NCBI RefSeq assembly: GCF_937921625.1
Contig: NZ_CAKZTI010000014.1
Coordinates: 1 to 25,666 of the forward strand
Origin: an uncultured Campylobacter sp.
GTDB taxonomy: Bacteria > Campylobacterota > Campylobacteria > Campylobacterales > Campylobacteraceae
DNA: 25,666 nt
Reading direction: 5' to 3'
Of this stretch, positions 15,311-22,085 are shown piece by piece. Position numbers and translations under genes: made by a program. Numbering within the stretch: the stretch's first letter is position 1; the number at the start of each line of letters is the position of its first letter. Below the pieces are notes generated by a model that was given only the letters and a program-made list of their open reading frames with translations, made no database searches and was not told the DNA's origin.

Positions 15311-15972
15311 TGAGTAAAATTTTACTCGTAGAGGACGATGAGACCCTTTGCGATCTCATCGGCGAATATCTAAAAGACGCGGGCTTTGACGTATGCGTTT
15401 GCAGCGACGCTCAAAGCGCCGCGGATCTTGCTTATGAGCAAAAATTTGATCTTTTTATCTTTGACGTAAAAATCCCCAAAGGCGACGGATTCTCACTTTT
15501 AAAAGAGCTACGCAAGAACGGCGATCACACTCCTGCGATATTTGCTACGTCGCTAAATACGCTCGATGATCTTGAGGTCGGTTTTAAAAGCGGCTGCGAC
15601 GACTATCTCAAAAAACCGTATGAATTAAAAGAGCTGATGCTGCGCGTTAATTCGCTCATAAAGCGAAACTTCAGCCATAATTTTGATGATTTTGTAACTA
15701 TTGACGATGAGTTTAAATTTTATTTTGCAAGCAAAGAGCTGCGCAGATCGGGCGTGCCCGTCGCGCTTTCAAACAAAGAGCGCGAGCTATTGGCGCTTTT
15801 TTTACAAAATAAAAACAGGCTTTTAAGCAAGGATGAAATTTTCTCCGCGATCTACGCTTTTGACGAAACTCCGAGCGAGGAAGCGCTGCGAACTTATATC
15901 AAAAATTTGCGCCGCGTCCTAGGCGAAGAGCACATCATAAATCGCCGCAACGCAGGGTATCTGTATGTCTGA
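15310..15972 (+). CDS. OmpR/PhoB-family response regulator (DccR-like)
   Basis: 220 residues. The receiver domain covers about 1-118, with acidic pocket E8-D9-D10, the phosphorylated D52 (LFIFDVKIP), a Thr/Ser switch (FATS, near 80) and Lys in DDYLKKPY near 102. The winged-helix DNA-binding domain covers about 125-220, with LSNKERELLALFL, LSKDEIFSAIY and EEALRTYIKNLRRVLG and the final hairpin INRRNAGYLYV. The GTG start overlaps the preceding stop by one base, and the kinase gene overlaps its end by 8 bases. The upstream TTCAC-N6-TTCAC box suggests it is the DccR counterpart, controlling its own operon. I base DccR on that box and not on a remembered alignment; other OmpR-type regulators of Campylobacter remain possible. 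Confidence 0.88.
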   Translation: MSKILLVEDDETLCDLIGEYLKDAGFDVCVCSDAQSAADLAYEQKFDLFIFDVKIPKGDGFSLLKELRKNGDHTPAIFATSLNTLDDLEVGFKSGCDDYLKKPYELKELMLRVNSLIKRNFSHNFDDFVTIDDEFKFYFASKELRRSGVPVALSNKERELLALFLQNKNRLLSKDEIFSAIYAFDETPSEEALRTYIKNLRRVLGEEHIINRRNAGYLYV

Positions 15973-17137
15973 AAAGACCGCTTTAACGCTTAAAATTCTA
16001 TCTTTATATCTCATTTCAAGCGCATTGTTTTTGGGATATTTTTTCAAGATAAATTACAGGATGAACGAAGCCGCGCTGCTTTCGCACAGGATAAAAGAGC
16101 TAAAAGAGATCAAAATGATGATCTATATGAAAGCAAGTATGGATGGGCTGGAATCGCTAGCGGACTTTGAGCGCGAAAAGGGCGTGAGTGCGTGTATATT
16201 TAAGCCAAACTCTGATGAAATTTACGGCTGCAGTGGTGAGCTTGGCACACTTGATAAAGCGAAGCTAAAGGCGGAATTTATAAGTGGCGGTAGGCTAGGA
16301 ATTTATGAGAATCTGCAAAATATGGAGGAGCGAAACGCCTTTTCCAAGGCTAAAATCATTCTGCTTGGAAGTAGCGTGCAGGGCGAAATTTTAACGCTTC
16401 GTATCAAAACAGCAGCGATGATGATAGCGCTTTTGGGCGTGATATTAGCCGTGGCGTTTTATCTGGTGCGGCTAGGTACAAAGCCGCTTTACGATAAGAT
16501 CGACACACTAAATCGCTTCATTAAAGATAGCACCCACGAGATTAATACTCCGCTTAGTATTATCTCCATGAGCGTCGAGACGATGCGGCACGCAGAGCTT
16601 GGAGAATACAACGCCAAGCGCGTCGCTAATATCGATCTTGCCGCTAAGACGCTTTCGCGCATCTACGAGGATCTCGTGTTTTTAACCTTCGGTATGAATA
16701 AGGAGGGCGAGATTATCTTAATCGATCTAAAGAGCCTCGTCGCTTCGCGCTGCGAATACTTCGCGCCGTTTATCCAAAAACGCAGACTAAGCCTTAAAAC
16801 CGATCTTTCGGATGCGAGCATGAGCGCGAACGTCTATGAAATTTCGCGCCTCATCGACAATCTGCTAAGCAACGCCGTAAAATACGCAAATGCAGGCGGC
16901 TACGTGGATGTGCGGCTAAGGCGCGGCGAGCTAGCGATCTCAAATAGCGGCGAAGGGATCGACAGGAAAAAGGGCGACGAAATTTTCAGGCGCTTTGCGC
17001 GCTTTAACTCAAGCGAGGGCGGCTTTGGAATCGGGCTTAGCATCGTAAGCGAGGTCTGCAAAAAATACTCCTTTTCTATCTCCTACGACAGCGTGCCGGG
17101 CGAAGTAACGACCTTCCGCCTTACGTGGCGCGAATAA
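15965..17137 (+). CDS. Two-component sensor histidine kinase (DccS-like)
   Basis: 390 residues, inner membrane. Membrane helix 1 is about residues 9-27. A small periplasmic region of about 115 residues follows, with two cysteines near each other (SACIFKPNSDEIYGC) that may form a disulfide. Helix 2 is about 145-168. The phosphoacceptor is H191 in STHEINTPLS, the N-box asparagine is N303 (LIDNLLSNAVKYAN), and the G boxes are NSGEGID and GGFGIGLSIV. No HAMP or PAS domain is evident. It overlaps the regulator gene by 8 bases, so the three genes form one tight operon. The sensor loop faces the compartment to which the Met/His/Lys-rich protein is exported. Confidence 0.88.
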   Translation: MSEKTALTLKILSLYLISSALFLGYFFKINYRMNEAALLSHRIKELKEIKMMIYMKASMDGLESLADFEREKGVSACIFKPNSDEIYGCSGELGTLDKAKLKAEFISGGRLGIYENLQNMEERNAFSKAKIILLGSSVQGEILTLRIKTAAMMIALLGVILAVAFYLVRLGTKPLYDKIDTLNRFIKDSTHEINTPLSIISMSVETMRHAELGEYNAKRVANIDLAAKTLSRIYEDLVFLTFGMNKEGEIILIDLKSLVASRCEYFAPFIQKRRLSLKTDLSDASMSANVYEISRLIDNLLSNAVKYANAGGYVDVRLRRGELAISNSGEGIDRKKGDEIFRRFARFNSSEGGFGIGLSIVSEVCKKYSFSISYDSVPGEVTTFRLTWRE

Positions 17138-17340
17138 AATTTTAAAATTTAGTGAAATTTTAAAATTTAAAAGCGACCGCCTGCAGTTTAAATTTAATCG
17201 TCGTTTGGTCGCTTAAATTCCGCGCAAAAAGGCTCTAATTGCCGGAGCGTTTAAATTTAATCGCCCGCTCGCTTTGCGCTCGTAAAATGATCCTGAAAGT
17301 TATTAGTGCGGAATTTTATTCGTCCGCGATTTCATAAAAT
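17137..17340. other. Convergent gap after the kinase gene
   Basis: Two tandem copies of AAATTTTAAAATTT (17137-17150, starting on the last base of the kinase stop, and 17155-17168) are followed by an 8-bp stem AAGCGACC/GGTCGCTT (17171-17178, 17207-17214) with a long AAATTT-containing loop. This could slow or stop transcription from either side. About nine RAATTY hexamers lie in 205 bases. Confidence 0.35.
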
Positions 17341-17949
17341 TTAGCTTTTATTTCTTGATAAGTATATCCAGTGGATTATATTACTGAATAAAATCGGAAC
17401 AGATATACCAAAAAACATTGAGCCGCCTCCAAAAAACGATAGCCAACCAAACAGGCTTTCTCTGCTCGCAAAAGTTGGAAACGTCCGCCCGTTGCCTACT
17501 TTGTGTGGGATGCCGTTTATGGCAAAATCGGCGTAGAAATAATTATTTAGAAGCCAATAGATAAAAGGTATGCCGATAAGCATAATTAGCTGCGTCTTGA
17601 CGGCGGGAAGCTCTTTTTTGTATAAGAATGTGGCGATCGGACAATACACGCAGCTTAGCGCGAAAGCCGTTAAAATAGGTATCCACAATGCCGCGACGTA
17701 AAATTCCGCAAGTTGCGTATGCGGGCTTATTTTGCCGATTGCGGCGATGTTTGGAAAAAACCGCTTCATAAATCCAACGAAGTCCGCGCATGCCGCGCTT
17801 ACGTCTAAAATGTTTTCGGGTAGCGCAAATACACTAAGCGCCGTGATCGCAAACAGCGCAAAAACCGCCGCGTAAAGTCGCCCGAAAAATTTAATAAATT
17901 TCGTATCGGGATACGGCTGTATGCCCTCTATCTCCGCTTTTATATCCAT
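17341..17949 (-). CDS. Unknown polytopic membrane protein downstream of ackA
   Basis: 202 residues with about four membrane segments: near 23-44 (LYAAVFALFAITALSVFAL), 83-110 (FYVAALWIPILTAFALSCVYCPIA), 118-138 (LIMLIGIPFIYWLLNNYF) and 166-197 (LFGWLSFFGGGSMFFGISVPILF). Between segments 1 and 2 is a loop of about 40 residues; between 3 and 4 is a polar loop with HKVGNGRTFPTFASRE. A CVYC pair sits in the second segment. I do not recognise a family. AAAGGA lies 11 bases before the ATG, rather far. It follows ackA by 40 bases in the same direction, so it may be co-transcribed with pta-ackA. Role unknown. Confidence 0.65.
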   Translation of the reverse strand: MDIKAEIEGIQPYPDTKFIKFFGRLYAAVFALFAITALSVFALPENILDVSAACADFVGFMKRFFPNIAAIGKISPHTQLAEFYVAALWIPILTAFALSCVYCPIATFLYKKELPAVKTQLIMLIGIPFIYWLLNNYFYADFAINGIPHKVGNGRTFPTFASRESLFGWLSFFGGGSMFFGISVPILFSNIIHWIYLSRNKS

Positions 17950-17989
17950 TTGACGCCGTTTCCTTTTAAATTTACGCTTTGCCTAAATT

Positions 17990-19195
17990 TTAAAATTTAG
18001 AGTTTTTATTGATCGTATCTACCGTGGCTTCGGCGATCGCTAGCTCCTCGTTGGTAGGGATCACGAGCGTTTGAATTTTACTGCCCGCCGCGCTTAAATT
18101 TCGGATCGAGCCGGTATTGTTGTAATTTTTCTCAGGCTCTATCGCAATGCCGATATGAGCGAGCCTCTCGCAGACATTTTCTCTAAAATGCGGCGCGTTT
18201 TCGCCTATGCCGCCTGCAAAGATCAAAGCGTCCACGCGCCCAAGCACGGCATAATACGCTCCGATCATCTTAACGACGCTGTACACGAGCATCTCAAACG
18301 CAAGTTTCGCGCGCGGCTCGCCGCCTTCCATCTTTTCATATACTTTTCGCAGATCGCTTGCGCCGCAGATGCCGAGCAGTCCGCTTTTTTTGTTCATTAT
18401 GACGTCCATATCCTGCGCGTTGTAGCCCGCGACTCGCTCGATGTATGGGATGATCGCAGGATCGATCGAGCCGCATCTGGTGCCCATGATGATCCCCTCA
18501 AGCGGCGTTAGCCCCATCGAGGTGTCGATGCACTTGCCGTTTTCTATGGCGCTCACGCTCGAGCCGTTGCCTAGATGCAGCGTGATGGCGTTAAATTTCT
18601 CATACTCTATGCCTAAAAATTTCGCCCCCTCTTGCGAGACGAAGCCGTGCGACGTGCCGTGCGCGCCGTAGCGGCGGACTTTGTATTTTTCGTAGAATTC
18701 ATACGGCAGCGCGTACATATACGCATACGGCGGAATGCTTTGATGAAATATCGTATCGAAAACCGCCACGTTTGGAATTTTAGGGGCTATTTTGAGGCAG
18801 GATTTGATGCCCGCTAAATTTGCGGGATTGTGTAGCGGCGCAAGCGGCGCAAGCTCGGCGATTTTAGCCATTACGTCCTCATCTATGAGCGCGGGAGCGT
18901 CGAAATAATCGGCGCCCTGAACGATGCGGTGCCCGATACCGCCCACTTCGGAGAGGTCTTTTATCGCGCCGTTTTGTTTCAAAAGATTGATCGCCATCGC
19001 GATCGCGGTCTCGTGATCCGGGATATTTTCGCCCTTTACTTCGGCGAACTGCCCGTTAACGCAGTTAAGACGGCCGTTTGCGTGCGTCGAGCCGATCTCT
19101 TCAATGAGTCCGCTTGCGATACAGGCATGGTTTTTTATATCGTAGAATTTAAATTTAACCGAGCTCGAGCCGGAATTTATGACTAGGATATCCAT
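17990..19195 (-). CDS. ackA: Acetate kinase
   Basis: Cytoplasmic enzyme of 401 residues, full family length, that transfers phosphate between acetyl phosphate and ADP, giving ATP and acetate. Family signatures are the N-terminal DILVINSGSSSVKFKFYD block (catalytic Asn and phosphate loop), GHRIVQGADYFDAP, VFDTIFHQSIPPYAYMYALP, the HLGNGSSVSAIENGKCIDTS stretch, TPLEGIIMGTRCGSIDP, and IFAGGIGENAPHFRENV near the C-terminus. Its ATG directly follows the pta stop (TAA-ATG, no gap), with GGGAG inside the pta end as ribosome site. The stop codon lies inside the perfect 18-base palindrome 17983-18000. It works with Pta in acetyl-CoA/acetate interconversion. Confidence 0.96.
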   Translation of the reverse strand: MDILVINSGSSSVKFKFYDIKNHACIASGLIEEIGSTHANGRLNCVNGQFAEVKGENIPDHETAIAMAINLLKQNGAIKDLSEVGGIGHRIVQGADYFDAPALIDEDVMAKIAELAPLAPLHNPANLAGIKSCLKIAPKIPNVAVFDTIFHQSIPPYAYMYALPYEFYEKYKVRRYGAHGTSHGFVSQEGAKFLGIEYEKFNAITLHLGNGSSVSAIENGKCIDTSMGLTPLEGIIMGTRCGSIDPAIIPYIERVAGYNAQDMDVIMNKKSGLLGICGASDLRKVYEKMEGGEPRAKLAFEMLVYSVVKMIGAYYAVLGRVDALIFAGGIGENAPHFRENVCERLAHIGIAIEPEKNYNNTGSIRNLSAAGSKIQTLVIPTNEELAIAEATVDTINKNSKF

Positions 19196-20791
19196 TTAAT
19201 TATCTCCCGCTTGAATTGCGCTTATTAGGATGGTGTTTACGACGTCTGCAACCTCGCAGCCGCGACTTAGATCGTTTATCGGCTTTTTTAAGCCCTGCAA
19301 AATCGGGCCGATCGCGATAGCACCTGCGGTGCGCTGAACGGCCTTATAACAGATATTTCCGCAGTTAAGATCGGGAAAGATAAATACGTTCGCGCGTCCT
19401 GCGACCGCCGAATTCGGCATTTTTTTCTTAGCGACCGCCGCATCGACCGCCGCGTCGAATTGTAGCGGCCCGTCGATTAGAAGCTCCGGCGCCTTTTCGC
19501 GCGCTTTTTGCGTCGCCGTTTTGATAAATTCCACGCTATCTCCGCTGCCGCTATCGCCGCTTGAGTAGCTTAACATTGCCACGCGCGGTTCAAGCCCGAA
19601 AGCCTTTGCGGTCGCGGCGCTTGAGATCGCGATACCCGCCAGATACTCCGCGCTCGGGCTCGGCGCTACGGCGCAGTCGGCAAAAAGCAGCGCCTGCGTA
19701 TCCAGGCACATTATAAATGCGCCGCTAACGCTCGCGATACCAGGCTTTGTTTTGATGATCTGAAGTGCGGGGCGGATAGTCTCTGCAGTAGTCGTGCCGG
19801 CACCGCTTACCATCGCATCGGCTAGCCCTTCATATACGAGCATCGTGCCGAAGTAGGTGCGATCGCGCACTAAATCGCGCGCCTGCGTCTCGCTCATGCC
19901 CTTTGCCTTGCGAAGCTCATAAAGATCGCGCGCAAATTTTTCTAAGCTCGCATCCGTCTGCGGATCTAAAATTTTAACGCCGCTTAGATCGAGCCCCAGC
20001 TCGCTCGCGTTTTTTTGCACTTCGTCTTGCCGCCCTAAAAGGATCAAATTTGCCGCTCCGCTTTGCTTAATGATCGCAGCCGCGCGCAAAATTCTCTCGT
20101 CGTCGCTTTCGGGCAGTACGACGGTTTTAACGTTCGCGCGAGCTTTGGCGTATAGTTCGCTTTCAAATTTCAAAGGGGTTAAAATTTCACAGCGCGTGGA
20201 ATTTGCCGCGTCCGTGAAGTAGCTTTTATCGGCAAGGACTTTATCGAGCTCTATTGTGCCGCAAAGCTTTGAATCTTCGTCGTGAGATTTCGCGCCGCTT
20301 TCGCGTGCGGAATTTTTGCCGCAAAGCCCCGATTTTTTAGAATTTACGCTGCTAGAGCTTGATCTGTCCGCAGCAAATAAAATTTTACCTTCATATACGC
20401 TGGCGAAATTCAGCGCTTTTGCTGCAGCGATTGCGCGCTCGCCGATGCGCGCGGCAATTTCGTTAGGATAAAATCCGCAAACGGGGATATTTAGATCCTT
20501 GGCTATTTGTAAATTTAGCTCGCGCATATCGGCTCCCGCCGCGCCGCGAACCAGCACGAAATTACACTGCTTTAGGATCTGCGCAAAGCGTTCTATCGCC
20601 GCCTTTCGCACGTGCTCATCCTGCCCGTCCGCGAGTGCTCTTTCAAGCTCACTCCTGCTAAAAAGGGCATTGTCGCCAGCGATGCAAAGTTGCAAAACGT
20701 TGTGAAAGCTCATGGATAAAATTTTATCTAGTTTTTTTAGTTCGGATTGGTAGGCGACAGGCTCGTCGCATAGGAGCAAAATTCCGTTCAT
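19196..20791 (-). CDS. pta: Phosphate acetyltransferase
   Basis: Cytoplasmic enzyme of 531 residues that converts acetyl-CoA and phosphate to acetyl phosphate and CoA. The C-terminal catalytic PTA/PTB domain (about the last 320 residues) starts near ILTPLKFESELYAKA and carries VVLPESDDERILRAA, RDRTYFGTMLVYEGLADAMVSG, MLSYSSGDSGSG, VAGRANVFIFPDLNCGNICYK and IGPILQGLKKPINDLSRG. The N-terminal lobe is short and shows no P-loop. It is joined by a Ser/Lys-rich low-complexity linker of about 35 residues (DRSSSSSVNSKKSG onward). I choose ATG 20791 because AAGGA lies nine bases upstream; a longer frame from 20830 has no ribosome site. It is the first gene of pta-ackA, with a possible -10 (TACAAT) at 20821-20826 on the minus strand. 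Confidence 0.94.
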   Translation of the reverse strand: MNGILLLCDEPVAYQSELKKLDKILSMSFHNVLQLCIAGDNALFSRSELERALADGQDEHVRKAAIERFAQILKQCNFVLVRGAAGADMRELNLQIAKDLNIPVCGFYPNEIAARIGERAIAAAKALNFASVYEGKILFAADRSSSSSVNSKKSGLCGKNSARESGAKSHDEDSKLCGTIELDKVLADKSYFTDAANSTRCEILTPLKFESELYAKARANVKTVVLPESDDERILRAAAIIKQSGAANLILLGRQDEVQKNASELGLDLSGVKILDPQTDASLEKFARDLYELRKAKGMSETQARDLVRDRTYFGTMLVYEGLADAMVSGAGTTTAETIRPALQIIKTKPGIASVSGAFIMCLDTQALLFADCAVAPSPSAEYLAGIAISSAATAKAFGLEPRVAMLSYSSGDSGSGDSVEFIKTATQKAREKAPELLIDGPLQFDAAVDAAVAKKKMPNSAVAGRANVFIFPDLNCGNICYKAVQRTAGAIAIGPILQGLKKPINDLSRGCEVADVVNTILISAIQAGDN

Positions 20792-20820
20792 CGGTTGATC
20801 CTTTTGAAATAAGATAGGTA

Positions 20821-20826
20821 ATTGTA
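20821..20826 (-). promoter_or_regulatory. Possible -10 box of pta-ackA
   Basis: TACAAT on the minus strand, 30 bases before the pta ATG, next to the perfect palindrome GCAAAATTTTGC (20827-20838). The gap to the divergent HhH gene is only 113 bases, so control signals for both genes must lie here. Confidence 0.3.
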
Positions 20827-20904
20827 GCAAAATTTTGCTTGCGTGTTAATCAAAGATTTATCGTGAGGGTTTAGAATTTGGTAACTTCCAACAAAGGAGC
20901 GCAC

Positions 20905-21630
20905 ATGAAAAATTTAGTGATTTTGGCTCTTTTAGTGAGCCTCGCCGCGGCGAAAATCAATATAAACGAAGCTAGTCGCTACGAGCTGATGACGATCGGT
21001 GGGCTTGATGCGGGTAGGGCGGATATGCTTATGCAATACCGCCAAAAGCGCGAAATTTCAAGTGCAGATGAGCTAAAGGGCATCAACGGCTTTGCAAGTT
21101 ACGATACTGCTAAACTGCAGAAGAGCTTTGAAATATCGCCTAGAGCTAACGTTCAGCAGCCGGTGCAGCCTGACCGCGATATAGTCGTGGTCGAAAAGAC
21201 CCGCACCCGCACGGTTTACGGAGGCTCTACTTACAAACGCGTTGAAAATTACGGCAATGGCATCACGATCACAGAGACCGGTACTTTACCGCCGCCTCCC
21301 CCTCCGCGAGGATATGGTAGGCACGGCGGAATGATGCCTCTTCCGCCTCCCCCACCTCCTGGCGGCATGCCACCACCTCCGCACGGAGGTATAAAACCGC
21401 CTCCGCCACCGCCACCTCCGCGTGATGATTATTCTCGCAGGAGAAGTTCTAATAGTATGAGCGATAGCGAAATCGGCGGAAGCTCGCGCCGTAACATGCC
21501 GGTGCCTATGCATATGGGAACGATCCGCTCGAAAAGATCCAGCAGCGTCACAAGCTTCGGCGACTGCGATCCGCAAAGCGGCAACTGCGCTAGCGTGGGC
21601 GTAGGCGTGCAGGTAGATAGAGGGTTTTAA
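20905..21630 (+). CDS. Secreted ComEA-like helix-hairpin-helix protein with a polyproline tail
   Basis: 241 residues. ATG 20905 is chosen for its AAAGGAG and because it begins a signal peptide (MKNLVILALLVSLAAA). The mature N-terminus (about 17-75) is a ComEA-type HhH unit: ININEASRYELMTIGGL, then GRADMLMQYRQKR, then SADELKGINGF. In ComEA this fold binds incoming DNA in the periplasm during transformation. A middle part with KTRTRTVYGGSTY follows. Then, at about 131-180, come four polyproline blocks of 6, 6, 4 and 8 residues, separated by Gly/His/Arg-rich linkers. The end is a basic Ser/Arg-rich region and two cysteines (FGDCDPQSGNC) that could pair. ComEA proteins are usually much shorter and stop after the HhH. 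It is divergent from pta, and a stem at 21645-21684 may end the transcript. A role in DNA uptake is likely but not shown. Confidence 0.75.
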   Translation: MKNLVILALLVSLAAAKININEASRYELMTIGGLDAGRADMLMQYRQKREISSADELKGINGFASYDTAKLQKSFEISPRANVQQPVQPDRDIVVVEKTRTRTVYGGSTYKRVENYGNGITITETGTLPPPPPPRGYGRHGGMMPLPPPPPPGGMPPPPHGGIKPPPPPPPPRDDYSRRRSSNSMSDSEIGGSSRRNMPVPMHMGTIRSKRSSSVTSFGDCDPQSGNCASVGVGVQVDRGF

Positions 21631-22032
21631 AATTTAATTTTACGTGGGCGGAATTTTAGAATTTTATAATCGAGATTCCGCCCATCCTAAATTTACGGCT
21701 AAATTTTAAAATTTTGTAGCTATGGAATTTCAAATCTACACAGGAGTTGCTCTGCGCTACGATAAAATTTCAAAAAATTTATAAATTTAATCAGCAGCTT
21801 ACGTGGTAAAATTTCAAGCTAAAATTTTACGTTAAAAATTCCGTGCCGCGTTTGGTCGAAACAAATCTGCACTTTAAAATTTTAAATCCGAACATCCCGT
21901 CCGTTTTAAATTTATGGCTAAATTTTAAATTTGCCTTTTCTACTCTCGCTAAATTCCGAAATTTTGCCCCAGTCTGCGCCGCTATTAAATTTTAAATTCG
22001 ACCCGATTTAGCGCCTAAAATTCGTGAAATTT
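21630..22032. repeat. RAATTY-dense non-coding island upstream of ilvI
   Basis: I counted 23 RAATTY hexamers in 403 bases, mainly AAATTT, with GAATTT at 21651, 21659 and 21725 and AAATTC at 21836, 21951, 21994 and 22018. About one would be expected from composition. No gene, leader peptide rich in Leu/Val/Ile codons, or attenuator stem ahead of ilvI was found in the 455-bp gap. Confidence 0.65.
21645..21684 (+). terminator. Candidate terminator of the ComEA-like gene
   Basis: Perfect 10-bp arms TGGGCGGAAT (21645-21654) and ATTCCGCCCA (21675-21684) enclose a 20-base AT-rich loop, 14 bases after the stop codon. Only a weak T tract follows (TCCTAAATTT). Confidence 0.35.
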
Positions 22033-22046
22033 AATTTACAAAATAA

Positions 22047-22052
22047 TATAAT
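22047..22052 (+). promoter_or_regulatory. -10 box of ilvI-ilvH-lpxD
   Basis: TATAAT 34 bases before the ilvI start, after an A/T-only stretch (ACAAAATAATATAAT) and without a -35 consensus. Predicted leader about 27 bases. Confidence 0.5.
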
Positions 22053-22085
22053 CATAAAATTATTCCAACGAAACAGGATGGGCGT

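Noticed and set aside
21293..21422. Proline-block DNA as a phase-variable microsatellite
   Set aside because: CCG, CCT, CCC and CCA are mixed without a uniform repeat unit, so slippage is unlikely.
21286..21576. Minus-strand frame opposite the polyproline region
   Set aside because: Arg/Trp-rich translation is simply the complement of proline and glycine codons; there is no ribosome site.
5219..21849. Exact 14-base match AAATTCCGTGCCGC at 5219-5232 and 21836-21849
   Set aside because: About one such pair is expected by chance in a window of this size, and the flanks do not align well.
22008..22085. Leader-peptide attenuator ahead of ilvI
   Set aside because: No short frame rich in Ile, Val or Leu codons and no competing stems; the predicted leader is only about 27 bases.
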